Part shown: positions 1 to 11,474 of the stretch, in pieces
Position numbering within the stretch: position 1 is the first letter of the stretch
How the letters are laid out: each line of letters opens with the position of its first letter
Assembly: GCF_050947875.1 (NCBI RefSeq)
Contig: NW_027460291.1
Location: forward strand, 23,333,368-23,397,367
DNA length: 64,000 nt
Source of the DNA: Dermacentor variabilis
Lineage: Eukaryota > Arthropoda > Arachnida > Ixodida > Ixodidae
Reading direction: 5' to 3'
Made by a program: the position numbers and the translations under genes
The notes under the pieces: model-generated
The model's input: the letters and a program-made list of their open reading frames with translations, nothing else
Told to the model about the DNA's origin: nothing
Databases searched by the model: none

Positions 1-898
1 TGAAACTTCATGGCCGAGGAACTTGACGACTGAAGCGCCGAGCGTGCTCTTTGGGACATTGACGAGTAGGCCGTGGTCATCGAGGCGTTGGAAAAGCAGA
101 CGAAGGTGCCTGTGGTGTTCGTCGGTGTTGCGCGAAAAGACCAATATGTGGTCAAGATTGACGAAGCAGAAGTCGAGGCCGCGGACGACTTCGTCGATGA
201 AGCGTTGAAAGGTTTGTCCGGCGTTCCTCAGGCCAAAGCTCATGAAGGGAAACTCGAACAAGCGGAAAGGAGTAATGATTGCAGTTTTCGGGACGTCGTC
301 CGGATTAACGGGTATCTGTGTGTAGGCCTTGACCAAGTCTAGCACGGAGAAAACGTGGCAGCCGGAAATACAATGGGCGAAGTCCTGTATGTGGTGAACG
401 GGGTACCTGTCTGGAATGGTGCGGGCGTTGAGGACATGGTAGCCCCACAGGGCCGCCAGCCTTCGGTCTTCTTCGGGACGAGGTGAACTGGCGAGGCCCA
501 TGGGCCGCCGGAGGGGCGGGCGATTCCCTCCCGGAGCATGGCTTCGAACTCTGCTTTGGCTATACGCATGCGGTCCGGGGCAAGGCGACGGGCGCGACAG
601 AAAACCGGGGGCCTGGGGTGGTCCGGATGTAGTGCACAGTGGTGTGTTGTACATAACGTGGCAACCCGCTGGGGCGCGTCAAACCGGGAAATTCGGCGAG
701 GATGGCGTGGTACGGTGAACTATGTTCGACACTGAGTACCTTGATGCTTGGCTGGTGGGTAGTCGTTCGCTGTCCTGGCGCGGAATGTCCCGTTGTCGCA
801 TCGATGAGACGGTCGTGGCGGCAGTTCGGAAGGAGGTTGTAATGCGCCAAAAAGTCTGAGCCGATGATTGGCTCGGTGACGTCGGCGATGACAAAATT

Positions 899-1231
899 CT
901 AATGAAGGTCACGGCGTAGGTTCTTAAGCTGGACGTGCAGGCGGAGCGAGCCGTAAGTTTTGATTGTGGACCGCTTTACCGCGCTGAGCTCGAAAGACGT
1001 AGAAGGACGGGGACCTTGCCGATGGGCTCGCGGGTAGCAGCAAATGTCGGAACCGCTGTCGACAAGGAACCGCTGCTTCGTAATTTGGTCGGTGACAAAG
1101 ATGCGACGGCCTCCAGGTTGGCAGCTCGCAGCCGTAGCTACGAGCTGCCGTTGGCGTTTCCCTGATATATAGCGGAGCAAGGTGGTCGACATTGTCGTGC
1201 TCTGTCCCCGAAGCGTCGATGGTAGTAGCAT
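899..1231 (-). pseudogene. Ty3/gypsy retropepsin (pol N-terminus)
   Basis: Aspartic protease that would process the gag-pol polyprotein. The motif IFVTDQITKQRFLVDSGSD carries the catalytic D-S-G triad, preceded by the strand typical of retropepsins and followed by a serine/proline-rich region and YGSLRLHVQL. It overlaps gag by about 90 bp in another frame. The frame ends at 899 and the link to RT (570 downward) lies in shifted frames, so the polyprotein is broken. Confidence 0.75.
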
Positions 1232-2102
1232 CGGTCGTCGTCACCAGGCTGCTGTGACGGGGTAGTGTTCTGGCCACGGCTTTGCGAGTGGCGCGTCGGC
1301 AAGTGTTGATCCAGTCGTCGTTGAATGGAGCTGAGATGTCGGTTGATATCTTCTATACGGAGCGCAATCTCGATGGTGTTCAGCGGTGCGGCGACAGCCT
1401 GAACGGTGGGTGAGAACGGCGGCACGGAGACCTCGATGACACGATCAGCGATCCCGGCAAGTTCGTCGAGAGGTAGCGTAAGATGAGTCTGCAGAATTCC
1501 CAGGACGTGCGGTGGAAGTCCCTGCAGCCAAAGAGTTCGCAGTAACGACTCCTGGACTTCTATGTTGCCCGCGAGAGCACGCATGTGGCGGAGGAGCTGC
1601 GAAGGCTTGCTCTCGGCAAGTTCTGCGGACTGAAGTTGTCGCACCTTCTGGTCTTCCGAGAGTGACAGGCGGCGAATGAGTTCAGTCTTGAGGTGTTCGC
1701 AAAGGTTGGCCGTTGGTCGGTTGGCAAGGACATCCCGGACCTCGTTGGCGTAGCGGGCATCGAGGCGGGCGACGACATAGTCGTAGCGGGTCCGGTCTTG
1801 CGTGGCGTGCGCGAGGGAGAACTGGGTCTCAACTTGGGCGAACCACACCTCAGGTGAGTCGGCCCAAAACGGCGGAAGCTTTACAGCGACACGCCAGACG
1901 CCGTGCGGGGCAGCGTGCGGGATGCCATCTGCCGGGGTTGTGACGTCCTCGGCGGAGCCGGCAGGATGCTGCTGCACGGAACCATTGAGCTAGTCGTGCC
2001 GTTCCTGAAGCTGTTGCTCTTGCTTCTGGATCACCTCTTGCTGCGTGTGAAGCTGTCTGTTGAGAAGTTCCAGCTGTCGTTGAAGGGCGTCTTATTCGTC
2101 CA
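1138..2102 (-). pseudogene. gag: Ty3/gypsy gag
   Basis: Structural protein of an LTR retrotransposon. The open frame from 1977 starts with a low-complexity leader followed by the conserved tick/insect gypsy block LPPFWADSPEVWFAQVE (about residues 34-50) and an alpha-helical capsid-like domain with RLSLSEDQKVRQL and GDRPSQLLRHM-like motifs. The C-terminus has a Cys/His cluster (CYYHRRFGDRARQC and a following PPC) that looks like a nonstandard zinc knuckle. Upstream, in the same frame, 2102-1980 would encode a Gln/Leu-rich coiled coil, but in-frame stops occur four codons after the ATG at 2102 and again just before 1977. The 3' end overlaps the protease frame, as is usual for a frameshifted gag-pol. 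Confidence 0.8.
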
Positions 2103-2409
2103 TGGTGATGCGTTGTTGTTCGTTGTCCGCGTCACCAGATGTGGGATGTCCTGTCTACCGAAGGACGAATCCCAACATAAAAACGTAGCGATTCTTTATT
2201 CGACTAACGATGGCAGGTGACGGGCATACCAACGCTGCGTTCGTCCCAGTAGCGCATGGTAGAAAGTGGTCTTTCTCAGCCAGGCAGCCTGTTTTTATTG
2301 CCACCGTTGGTGACTCATACTTCGGGTGACGTGGTGGTGGCGCTATGTTTTATCGACTATGCAGTCCAGCGTGCAGCTGTGTTATGCTGGGCCAGATGAT
2401 AAGAAGACG

Positions 2410-3190
2410 GAGGGTGCGCTGAAATTTGCTCGGAGTGTGTCGCCACAGCAGCATCAACGGGACAGATGCAACTTGTAGCAAGATAGAAATTCCTGGCCCC
2501 GATGTGTTAAAGATGCTAGTTGAAGGTTATCGCATTATTCTGGTCGTTGCATTTAAAGGATGTGGCTATGGTGTTAGGCTGCTGAGCACGAGGTCGCGGG
2601 ATCAAATCCCGGCCACGGCGGCCGCATTTCGATGGGGGCGAAAACACCCGTGTACTTAGATTTAAGTGCACGTTAAAGAACCCCAGGTGGTCGAAATTTC
2701 CGGAGTCCCCCACTACGGCGTGCCTCATAATCAGAAAGTGGTTTTGGCACGTAAAACCCCACAATTAAAAAAAAATTTGAAGGAGTTTCTGCACATGTAA
2801 AACGATATTTTTGCATGCCTACTGCGTGGTATTGTTATTCATATAAAAAAATTGAATGCAATTGACACCGATAACTGCACTGAAGTTTAAAACAGTTTCG
2901 ACGTTCAGGTTAAAAAGAAACTCTTTCTTCTTTTCGGAAATAATTGTGCATCCGAGCAATGAGCGCTTTTAGATTCATCCAAACTTCGTTCATTCAACCT
3001 GGCGATGACGAATTAACAAATTAAACAAATATTGCTTCGACCACATCAGCTGAAAAAAATGCGCCCCTGCTGCAGAAAAAAAAAAGAAAGTATTTTGACT
3101 CTTTTTTTCTTAAGGCGAAAGGACGTTATAAGGAAAGTTATATAAGCAAAGGCCCATTAATGTTCTGTACAAGTGGTTTCATTTGTTTCA
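2410..3190. repeat. Dispersed repeat, copy 1 (split by a SINE)
   Basis: The sequence on both sides of the SINE at 2561-2774 aligns with 16760-17330 in the same orientation: shared blocks include the stretch around 2465-2500 (TTGTAGCAAGA, GAAATT), 2840-2900 (CATATAAAAAA, TTGAATGCAA, AACAGTTTCGAC) and 2945-3010 (TTGTGCATCCGAG, CGTTCATTCAACCTGG). No coding potential was seen. Superfamily unknown; terminal structure was not resolved. Confidence 0.7.
2561..2774 (+). mobile_element. Ruka-like tRNA-derived SINE
   Basis: A 5' part with tRNA-like promoter boxes (GGTCGCGGGATCAAATCC region near 2591-2612 as box B) is followed by a body with CGTTAAAGAACCCCAGG, a CCCCCACTACGGCGTGCC block and GGTTTTGGCACGTAAAACCCC, ending in an A-rich tail. 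Near-identical 10-bp direct repeats flank it (2551-2560 ATTTAAAGGA and 2775-2784 ATTTGAAGGA). Comparison with the uninterrupted repeat copy at 16.8-17.3 kb confirms the insertion limits. RNA polymerase III transcription and LINE-driven retroposition are inferred from the SINE class. Confidence 0.85.
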
Positions 3191-4180
3191 ATTTTTGGTT
3201 TTGTTGCATTGTGGTAAATCTTCACCGATAAGTTAAAGGGGCCATGACACGGTGAACCAACAATTAGCGGTTTCTTGCCAGAAGTTGTAGTAGAGGGTGT
3301 ATTTTGGATATTCACGTGTGAAAACCAGGCCGTAAAAGCATATTTCTGCGCAGAATATGAGCAATAACTCAAAGGCTATAAGCCCTGCCCTCCGGCTCCC
3401 ACCGCCATATTTCGTCATCTGCTGCATCTGACCGAGCCATCACCTGCTATAAAATCAGCCACCGAACCACGTGAGGGCGGAGCATAGCTGCCGTTTGTTG
3501 CCGTATTCGCTCCAGATATCGCGTGCCATGTCTTCTACGACGCCAACTTCGCGCGATCAAGCAAACGACGAATCTGAGCAGCAAAAGCAGCGATGGCGCT
3601 ACTTGACTTCGATCTCTTGACTTCGATACTACTTCAATTCGACCTGATCGCCAGCAGCACAGCAACGAAACATGCCCTCGGAGATATGCGCGCGCCATCT
3701 ATGCACAAAGTCGGCGCATGCACATCTTGAAGGCTACGGACAAAGACAGCTTTGTCAACGTAGTCAACATTAGAGCGCGACATTGGTGCTGCGCGAAATG
3801 TTGCTGATACTTTTCCGCACTCTTATTTCATGCGTGCAGGATTACTCAGCTAGCCGTTCACGGAAGACAAACTCTGGTGCTACTTCGCCCAATGCAAATT
3901 GTTACACGCGCATATCGTTTGCTTGCGTGCATTTCTCTCGGATCCGTACTCAACAAAAGTACGATGTTGTTAAGCTGCCGCGCGTTCCCACCAAGTCTTT
4001 CTTTTTTTTTCCTCTATAGTTTCGTGCGGCATATGTAAACAAGTGCTCGCGCAGATGCACCTGCACCGCAAGAATTTTGCGCGATGTACGCTTAGGCTAA
4101 ACCATTACTTGAACTTTCTTTATTGCACCCGATATCGAAATAAAGAACGGCAAGGCTAACGTTTGGCCCGCGCATGCTGC
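3191..4180. other. Intergenic, degenerate repeat material
   Basis: A GGGGCCATGACACGG motif at 3238 after a TTAAA resembles the ends of other TIR-type repeats in this window (5364, 18866, 25079), suggesting a MITE-like left end with no partner found. The 3440-3700 region is GC-richer but shows no convincing exon. Nothing else was recognised. Confidence 0.4.
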
Positions 4181-4460
4181 CTACCGGATGGGTCGGTGCG
4201 CGAACACGGTCGGCCTCAGCTTGCTCACGGGCTTTCCAGGGTCGGCGAGCAGGCGTGAATGGTCGCCGTCTAGCGTGAAATGTACCGAGAAATAAACGAA
4301 AGCGTCAGATGAGCGGCAGTCCTTCCTGCCCACATTCATCTCCGAAGCCTTGCTCTTGACGGGCTCCTTGGGGAACCTGAAGTACAATGCGGAACACTCC
4401 GTTCGCTTGACACCCAACAGGGCTACATAGGCGCCGCGGTGGCATTGTTCCAGCCCCTGC
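4181..4460 (-). pseudogene. THAP-domain remnant
   Basis: The minus-strand frame reads GVKRTECSALYFRFPKEP, then VGRKDCRSSDAF, SVHFTLD and finally KLRPTVFA. Order and spacing match a THAP zinc finger: N-terminal block, basic segment, the C-x2-H-F block and the terminal AVPTIF-like motif. Several zinc ligands are gone (the first Cys pair reads YVALLG; the C-x2-H reads FSVH) and the conserved Trp is Ser, so it cannot fold as a normal THAP finger. THAP domains bind DNA and head P-family transposases as well as host proteins; no transposase body follows, so its origin is open. Confidence 0.5.
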
Positions 4461-4639
4461 AAGTTGACCAATTCGAATGGCAAGCTGGACCAAGCAAAAG
4501 TTTCCCGCATGTGTTTGCAGTTGGCAACATCTGATTTCCCGCATCTCAATTTTCCTTGGAACAACAAATGCTGCTCCTGTATAAAAATTGAAGCAACGAT
4601 TACAAGACTAGGGTGCCGAGCCCCACCACTGAAGTTTTA

Positions 4640-5040
4640 ACTGCACAGGTCTGGTCTGGCTATATCGCCGTTGTGCCCTTTATGCAATGAGGGTGAATCT
4701 CTGGAACGGTTCTTTTTGACATGCTACCGTTTCATTATTCAACTGAAAATTTTTTTACAAGAACACTTCCAAAAGCTTGGCTTGAATTTGTCTCTTCCCG
4801 TAACTCTTCCCTTAGGGGCTACCGTACTGGTTTACAGCCACAGGAACGCTTATGAAGCCTTCTGCATCTTTCTGCGTGGAAGAAAACGAGTTGCGTGTTA
4901 TGTTAGAATTCTAAATACTCATAATGTTAACAAAATTCACAAAATATCAAGACAACTGATTAGTCATACCTCTAACAGTAGACACTTTAAATCCATTTGC
5001 AAGATACTTATTTCATTTCAGCCTAATTTATATCTTTAAA
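4640..5040 (+). pseudogene. LINE ORF2 C-terminal fragment with CCHC-type motif
   Basis: The translation opens with SPLCPLCNEGESLERFFLTC, the C-x2-C-x8-H/R-x4-C pattern at the C-terminus of CR1/Jockey-type non-LTR polymerases. Here the His position is Arg. The frame stays open to 5037 with a hydrophobic, Lys-rich tail. No RT domain precedes it, so it is a 5'-truncated copy next to the THAP remnant. Confidence 0.5.
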
Positions 5041-5363
5041 TGCTAAGAGTTCCTTCAACACTCGATTCATTGCCGATCCGCCAGAATGGGTTGCGCCATT
5101 TCACTAGGGAACAAGAACAAGTTGAAACACGGATTCTGCACCGCAATATAAATGCTCGCTCGACAAGCATACAGCCTATGATGTCACGGCTTGCGAGCGT
5201 GCCAGTGTTTCTCGATTGTTATGCCGTTCGTGTGTAATATAAAAAACTTCATTACAAATTACTTGCTGCATCAAATGCACCAAAATTATGCCAACGTGTT
5301 CTTCAACGCAGATTATGATCGAAAATTGGGTGTCATGCCCCCTTTAAGAGAAGCGACGAACAA

Positions 5364-6631
5364 TAAAGGGGCCCTGAAGCACTTTTACAGTGAAACTGTA
5401 CAAAGGCACCCTACGGCAGTGGTGAATGTCCGTCCAACTAGGCGTCGCGTCGACACGAAAGAAATGTTCGTCTCAAGTACCTCGCGAACGTTCTGTACTT
5501 CTCAGTCTAATGCAGATATCGTTGAAAAAAATAATACTGAAATAGGCCGCTAAGACGACTCTATCATTACGCCGAATTTCATTAGCTTGTCCTAAGTAGT
5601 TAGCTGACAATAAAACTGTACACGTTATAGAATTCCCGTCTGCTGTCAATACATGGCTGTCTACGGAGGGAGTATGGTTAGAGAAAACGGCTGTAACTTT
5701 TGCTTTGTTAAAATTATCTCGAAACAAATTATATGACAATTACCAGCTAAGGCCGCTCTAATACTACGCCGAGTGTGATCTACTTCTCAAATTCAGGTAG
5801 TTCACAGTGAAGTTGTAAATATTGTGGAATTCCTGTCTGCTGTGAATACATGGAATTGTACGGGAGGGAAACGGAAAGCCCGATGTTTTTCCGCTAGAAC
5901 AAAACTGTAGTCCTTCCAAGTTTTCATTCAGCTAATTAGCTAGATGGTATGCTTAACTGCAAATTACAAAGAAACCTGCTTTGTTTCGTGCACTCATTTT
6001 ACTACGCCCCAGTCAACGCATATCGTCGCTCGCGTCGCGGCTCGGTTTAACGGCCACATGCGTCCTATGAACACTGTTACCACCAGTTCGCGTTGTGCGT
6101 TTTCGTTACGTCATAGTCGCCTAGGTGACCCTATCGGCACTTTCTACGGAGCTCTGGTATGCGCCAGACGCGTGTTGAGGGTAATACCTATAGATACACA
6201 TATGTGTCGATTCAGATAAAACACACCACAGCTTCGCTGCTCGTCCTTCTTCACAGAGTGGAAGGGCTGATGAGCTTTTTTGAACATAGTAGGAAAACGT
6301 TGCCGATCTGTCGTAGAGGCTGCTGTGAGCCAAATATTACTGTGCTGCTTGCTGATGCCGCGTATCAACTGCGGCCGCTTGTCTACTGCGGCCGCCACGG
6401 GGTGCCGCGAAGAATCCTTTCGCTGCCGAGACACTTTTGGACGGGATTTTTCTCTAGGCTTCTCAGGTGTGTAGCTTCCAGCGCGCTAGCGAAAAGAGAG
6501 AGAGAAAGCCGGATATCAATGCGGTAACTCCACTTATTGTTGAAGAATTCGAAAAATTTTTGCGGCATGACGACGTCCTTTCATTGTGGGGCCATTCGAT
6601 TATGAGTCAACGTGTTTCAGCGCCCCTTTAA
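5364..6631. mobile_element. DNA transposon-like element with short TIRs, non-coding
   Basis: Left end TAAAGGGGCCCTGAAGCAC (5364) and the reverse complement of the right end (TAAAGGGGCGCTGAAACAC, up to 6630) differ at only two positions. Both flanks carry ACAA, a possible 4-bp target duplication. No transposase frame was found inside, so it would be non-autonomous. About 190 bp is tandemly duplicated in the interior (separate entry). Related ends recur at 18.87 and 25.08 kb. Confidence 0.55.
5551..5950. repeat. Imperfect tandem duplication, about 190 bp unit
   Basis: Two diverged blocks (about 5551-5745 and 5746-5950) share, in order, CTAA-ACTACGCCGA, a TAGTTAGCTGAC/GTAGTTCACAGTG region, GAATTCCCGTCTGCTGTCAAT/GAATTCCTGTCTGCTGTGAA, ATACATGG and GGAGGGA. 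It lies inside the TIR element. Confidence 0.5.
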
Positions 6632-8570
6632 CAATCGGGCCGTAAACGGAACATACAATTTTGGAGTGCTAAGAGTAGCACCGTGGGTAGCTATTTTAGC
6701 GGTGTGGCGGAACCCAAATTAAACTGAAAGTTCTAGAATTTTAAGGCATGTCCGAAAGTACTTGCTTTTTTGTATTTTTCAGTCAGCGCATTGCAATGCA
6801 CAGAAACGTGGCCTGACACAAGGAGCTCTACCAAGCGAGCAAGTGACCCTGAACTGTGAAACCATCTTCTGAAGTTATCCAGCAAACTTCTCTAAAATAA
6901 ACGATGTTGGTGAATCTCATGTAAATTCTGAAAATTCACAACACATCAGTCTCTAAGAAGACTTTACCAGAAATATGTAAAAGTGGCCAACGAATTTTTT
7001 TTATTTGAAGTTAGTTCCCTATTCAAGTTCCCGCACGCTTCACGCGGTAGTTTAAATATTTTTATTTGTTTTCAAAAGCCGTAGCTAACAGAAGCTTAAA
7101 AGTAAACATGTGGTGATTAACAATATTGCGTTACACAGCATTACTAAAGTGCATCTAAATTTATTTGGTACTCCTACCAGACCTGTCTGAGATATAATTT
7201 TCATGTCGATTTCGGTCCCTTCTTAGAGGAGGTTTGGAAGAGTACGTCTTAGATAGCAAAAGATGCGTGACCCTATGACCTAGCACAGCAAAGCTATCAC
7301 GGCCAGCCAGCGCAATTAGAAATAGGGTGCAACCAAGCAGATAAAATTGCAGGAAGCCATTTCATGTTTCATGAAAAAATATGCTTGATCACCACATGCC
7401 ACTACCCAAACCAGCTAGTTAATAATGTCATGTCCACATTTTTTTGGACCAAGCGGGAACAAACACTCGCCAAAATAAGGGAATCATAAAGAAAACTGAA
7501 TTCTATGTTTTGAGGCCACTGCACTCCCCTTGTTTGCAATATGCACAAATACGCCTAGCATTTCTTTATAAACCGGGAAGATGTCACAAAGAGCATGGGT
7601 AGGCACCTCGTAGATTGCACTGTGTAATTTAAATATATGTAGCGCTGAGTGGATACTAAGGTGCTGCACACACACAGACACTGTAGATGACGAATGGATG
7701 TCCTGTTCACGTGGTCTGATAATAAAGCTTGCGCTAATAAAGGTGTTAATTTCAATTGGCGGCCTCTTAGAAATGAGACGATGGAAAATAATCGCCTAGC
7801 GTGCTTGAACTACTCAAGTTCGACATACGTCTATTGCAGTCTGGCATATTGCCTATCTCTAGGGTGTAATTAAAAAGATATTGGTCCGGTTCGGGTTCAG
7901 CGCGCTCGGAATCCGTTCCTATTTAGCTCCTGTTCGGAGAAATAAAAGTTTATAAAAGTTCGCGTACCAGTTCTGCAAAGGAAACTTTACCTTGTCCTCT
8001 AGATCATGCCAACACGCCGCAGAGTGCTATTGAGTGGCCCGCATGGCACATGCGAAGGATTTCTCAGAAGGTGAAGGGAATGGGTTCCTTGCCTCAGGCC
8101 TGCAGCAGAAATTCATGGGGGCGTTGCAATGGTGAAATTTTCTAATCGATTCTCACAAGAATATTGCAGAAAAACGACGGTCAAGCATCGAATCGGATAT
8201 TCAATACTCACAATGTCTTTAAAAAAAGTCCAATAAATAGTTTTGTGAACTCTGTTCAGCAACATAAGGGTTCTTTATGTTAGTTGATGCATGTACACGA
8301 GATGATATTCAACACAATCACATCCGCTGCAAGGTGGCAATAAAAGTAATGTAAAAGAAGCGCACGTCGCAGGTGTACTTAGTAGACTTTCGTGCTAGTT
8401 GAAAGACCTAACCACAATATTACAACATCGCGTACAGTTTTGATGGAATTCAAACGGGCTCAAATCGGTTAAATAATAAAGTTGACAGTCACTTCAGTAT
8501 TCTTACGTCATTTCAATGCGAAAGCAATACAAGAAATACACATACCTCGTGTCTAAGTTATCACCCTGAA
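6632..8570. other. Non-coding AT-rich stretch
   Basis: No frame over 70 codons looks like protein and no transposon motif was recognised. Short CA-rich and poly-A runs only. Confidence 0.5.
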
Positions 8571-8576
8571 TTAAAA

Positions 8577-8645
8577 CTCTACCTTATTACACCTTGATCA
8601 ACCTTGTTCTAATTTTCAGAAACCTTAATCGACCTTAACCCACTT
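8577..8645. repeat. Remnant of the CCTTAATC minisatellite
   Basis: About seven degenerate units of the form ACCTTATTAC / ACCTTGATCA / ACCTTAATCG / ACCTTAACCC occur here. They match the unit of the large fold-back array at 20.96-22.2 kb, indicating a small isolated piece of the same repeat family. Confidence 0.5.
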
Positions 8646-8649
8646 TTGC

Positions 8650-10895
8650 TAGTGGGACCGTGTAGGTTTTTTTGGGTGCGGTCCAGGGCGCCCTACAGAC
8701 GCCGTGGCTGTTCATGGTGGAGATCCGCAGTGCAAGCCGCAGCAGGTCCAATGCCAGGAACGGGATGTCATCCCTTGTTCACGTGAGTTTTCTAGCCTTC
8801 TAACGTTAACGCCATATTTTTCGCTTTCATTGGGCATGTAGCGACCGTCCATCGCTTTGTTGTCACCGCAGTGGGGGTCATTGCCCCCTACTCGAACCGA
8901 AGCGGCTGTCCGACAGGGGCCCCACCACTGTCGCTCGCCATATACTTCCTTTACGCCTGAACAAGGCAGTCGACTCTCCGTTCTCAACATGTCAAAAAGT
9001 GTATTACTTGCCTCCGCTATACCGAGCTCCGAACAAGTGGCGACCCAGGACATTTATGTTTTTTCCCGAACACTAGCCATGGACGACGCTGCTCCTACTC
9101 CTGCTGACAGAGACGACGCCACGATTACGTCTCCTGTCATCGCCGCAAAGCTTCAGCTTCCCAGTATTTCACCCAAGACTTCTTGAGTTTGGTTTATGGA
9201 AGTAGAGTCCCGTTTTCAATTCCGGCGTATCACTTCACAGACAGCAAGGTACCTGCACGTCGTCACCGCGCTACCCTCCGACATCGCTGATGCCATAGAC
9301 GACCAAACAGTGGGTACGCCTCCGACCATGGCATACGAAGACCTGAAACGCACGGTCATACAGCGCCTCGAGCCATCACAACACAGTAGGCTTCAACAGC
9401 TCCTCTCCGAGAAACTCGGATACTGACGACCGGCACAACTCCTGTACCGGTTGCGCCAGTTGCTGGGAGGCCACTTCGCAAGCGAGAGCAACTTCCAATT
9501 ATGTGCGTGCTGTTCTTGCGGCGCCTCCCACAGTCCGCACGCATGGTGCGGCTCGTTCCAACGAGATGATTCTCGATCGGCTAGCTGGACTTGCTGACCG
9601 CATATGCGACTGTACTTTGGGGCACAGCTACCTATCGCCGCTGCGAATGTCTCAGAGCCAGGAGACCGACTCTTGCGCCTGGAGGAAAGAGTCGACCGCC
9701 TTACCAGTTCCCTGCAGTAGCTGACGACGGGTGGCAACATTAGCGACAAACTTAAGCGCACCCATTCGCCTTCACATACTCGCAGCGCGCCTAGAGACTT
9801 GCCGCGGCAGTTATGCTGGTACCTCTGTCGCTTTCGCCGACGATCAAGTCGCTGCACCTAGCCCTCCTGTTCGTGGACGGGAAAAGCACCAGCCAGTCGC
9901 TAACAGCGGCATGCGACATCAGCCCTCGCACAACCCGCCTATTATTGGTAGTCAACCCCATCACCTGCACCTATCTCCTCGTCGACACCAGAGCCGAGCT
10001 GTCTGTCGTACCCACCACTGCCGCATATCGCCGACGCAGCAAGTCCACAACCACGCTCCACGCAGTGAACAACACTACCATCGCGTCGTATGGGCTCCAG
10101 TCAACAACGCTAAACATCGGACTCCGGTGCTTGCACAGATTGGTGTTTGTGATCGCCGACGTGAGCTTTGCCAGAATGGAAGCTGACCTCCTCAGACATT
10201 TCAACTTAGATGTGAGTGTTTGCGATGGGTGCCTAAAGAATAACGTCACATCGCTCGATGTACTTGGCCTGCTACCCAACCTCACGTCATCGGGTATCCG
10301 TACGTTTCGGCCGGCGTCAACGTACAAGATACTTGCTGAGTACCCGCAACTAAAGGAGCCCCGGAACGATGTCCTGCCCGTAAAACACAAAGTGATGCAT
10401 CATATCACCACCACCACCCCACCTGTCGCCGCGAGGCCACGCAGCCTCGCTTGACGGAGGTAGGAAGTCGCCCGCTGTGAGTTCGAACACATGCTTCAGC
10501 TCGGCGTTACTCGTCCTTCCTCCAGCAATTGATCTTCACCTCTCCATCTGGCTGCAAAGCTGGAAAGTGGCTACTGGTGGCCTTGTGGTGATTACCGAGA
10601 TTTGAATGCCTTCACTACTCCAGATGAATATCCCCTTCCCCAAATACATGACTTCAGCGCTCGTGTTGCAGGAACCAAAATACACAGCAACATTGATTTG
10701 ATGAGCATGTACCACCAAATTTCCGTCGAACCCAGCAGCATTTCGAAGACAGAAATCACTGCTTCGTTTGGCCTATTTGAGTTTGTCCGTATGCCTCACG
10801 GTTTCAAGAGTGCGGCGCTAACAGCGACACGTTGGAAACAAGAAATGATACGCAGCGTTCCTGGTCTAGGTTTTGGCAAAATGGCACTGTTCTAG
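8650..10895 (+). mobile_element. Ty3/gypsy retrotransposon copy, truncated in RT
   Basis: Plus-strand order: possible LTR/leader (8650-9036), a TGGCGACCC primer-binding-like site at 9038-9050, gag (9079-9720), protease (about 9870-10190) and RT start (10455-10890). Gag carries QFRRITSQTARYLHVV and ALPSDIADAIDD; the protease-like region shows TYLLVDTRAELSVV, where the catalytic DTG has become DTR; RT carries DEYPLPQIHDFSARVAGTK and FGLFEFVRMPHGF. A stop interrupts gag after 9183 and another at 9424; the frame shifts near 9750 and 10455. RT ends abruptly at about 10887. It is clearly the same family as the gypsy at 31.4-40.1 kb. Confidence 0.85.
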
Positions 10896-11310
10896 ACCTT
10901 GCGTGATTATTTTTACTAATTGATCTATGCATGTTCAATGCCACTGGGCGGAGTCAACGGTTTATCATCGGCTCGCGTTTAGCCGACTGAAGTTAAAAGT
11001 GCGCTCGCGGCACGCGTGCAAGTAGAAAGATCATGCGTACTTCATGTGCGTAAACTTTCATTCACGAATTGTGACATTTGCTTGCAGGTAAAGTTTACCT
11101 GACTGCCTGATAGCTATATAATGTGATAACATAACGTCAAGTGCGTGACGTACCACTTCGTCATCACCTGCACTGATATCAACAGCGGATAAGCAACCGC
11201 TGCCTATAAAAAGCGCGTCAAAAGAATAAACGCTGATTCCTGGTTCTGCACCGGCCACTGTTGTTTCTGGAGTACGGCTTCTCGGTTGCCGCACGGTGCT
11301 ACATATAACA
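10888..11310 (+). promoter_or_regulatory. LTR-like block (possible solo or 3' LTR)
   Basis: The block starts TGTTCTAG directly at the RT truncation, has a TATA-like TATAAAAAG at about 11203, an AATAAA at 11225 and ends near CTACATATAACA, so it has the U3-R-U5 order of an LTR with TG...CA ends. No matching second LTR and no clear target duplication were found, so the ends are provisional. Confidence 0.35.
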
Positions 11311-11356
11311 TCTCACATTTATTAGATACAGACCCGTTCTCCCTTTTCGAAAGTTG

Positions 11357-11466
11357 CGTTTTAAGAAAGCGCGGAGCGGACACGGATGAAAAGGCACATA
11401 ACCCCCATTCACAGACGCTGGGTTATGTGCATTTTCGTCCGTGTCCTGTTCGCGGTTTTTTAAACG
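11357..11466. repeat. Long hairpin (fold-back MITE)
   Basis: Arms 11357-11404 and 11420-11466 are inverted copies with a few mismatches around a 15-nt loop; the inner core (GCACATAACCC) pairs perfectly. The arm carries GGACACGGA[TC]GAAAA, similar in style to the hairpin at 35207-35331. No coding sequence. Confidence 0.75.
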
Positions 11467-11474
11467 AACTGACA

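Larger units (their letters stand above)
1..2400 (-). mobile_element. Ty3/gypsy LTR retrotransposon, 5' half, decayed
   Basis: Read on the minus strand this holds, in order, an LTR/leader-like block (about 2400-2103), gag (2102-1138), an aspartic protease (about 1231-899) and the start of reverse transcriptase (about 570 to the window edge). RT shows the entry block with VHLVPKKTEGWRPCG near 500, then an AYTQIPVNP-like palm segment and a catalytic-site region near 165-130 reading VNLDHILVFS, where the usual second Asp of the YxDD box is His. The frame breaks near 250, where a single base seems missing, and again between protease and RT. RNase H and integrase would lie left of the window. It is a different lineage from the two other gypsy copies here. 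Family call is confident; boundaries are not. Confidence 0.85.

Noticed and set aside
23..342. Plus-strand frames at the left edge that look like a protein (VFVGVARKDQYVV...)
   Set aside because: They are the antisense of the gypsy RT, whose minus-strand motifs are clear.
935..2220. Several plus-strand frames of 60-105 codons
   Set aside because: They are antisense to gag and protease.
2590..2615. tRNA gene at the GGTCGCGGGATCAAATCC box
   Set aside because: No full cloverleaf or anticodon arm; it is the promoter part of the SINE.
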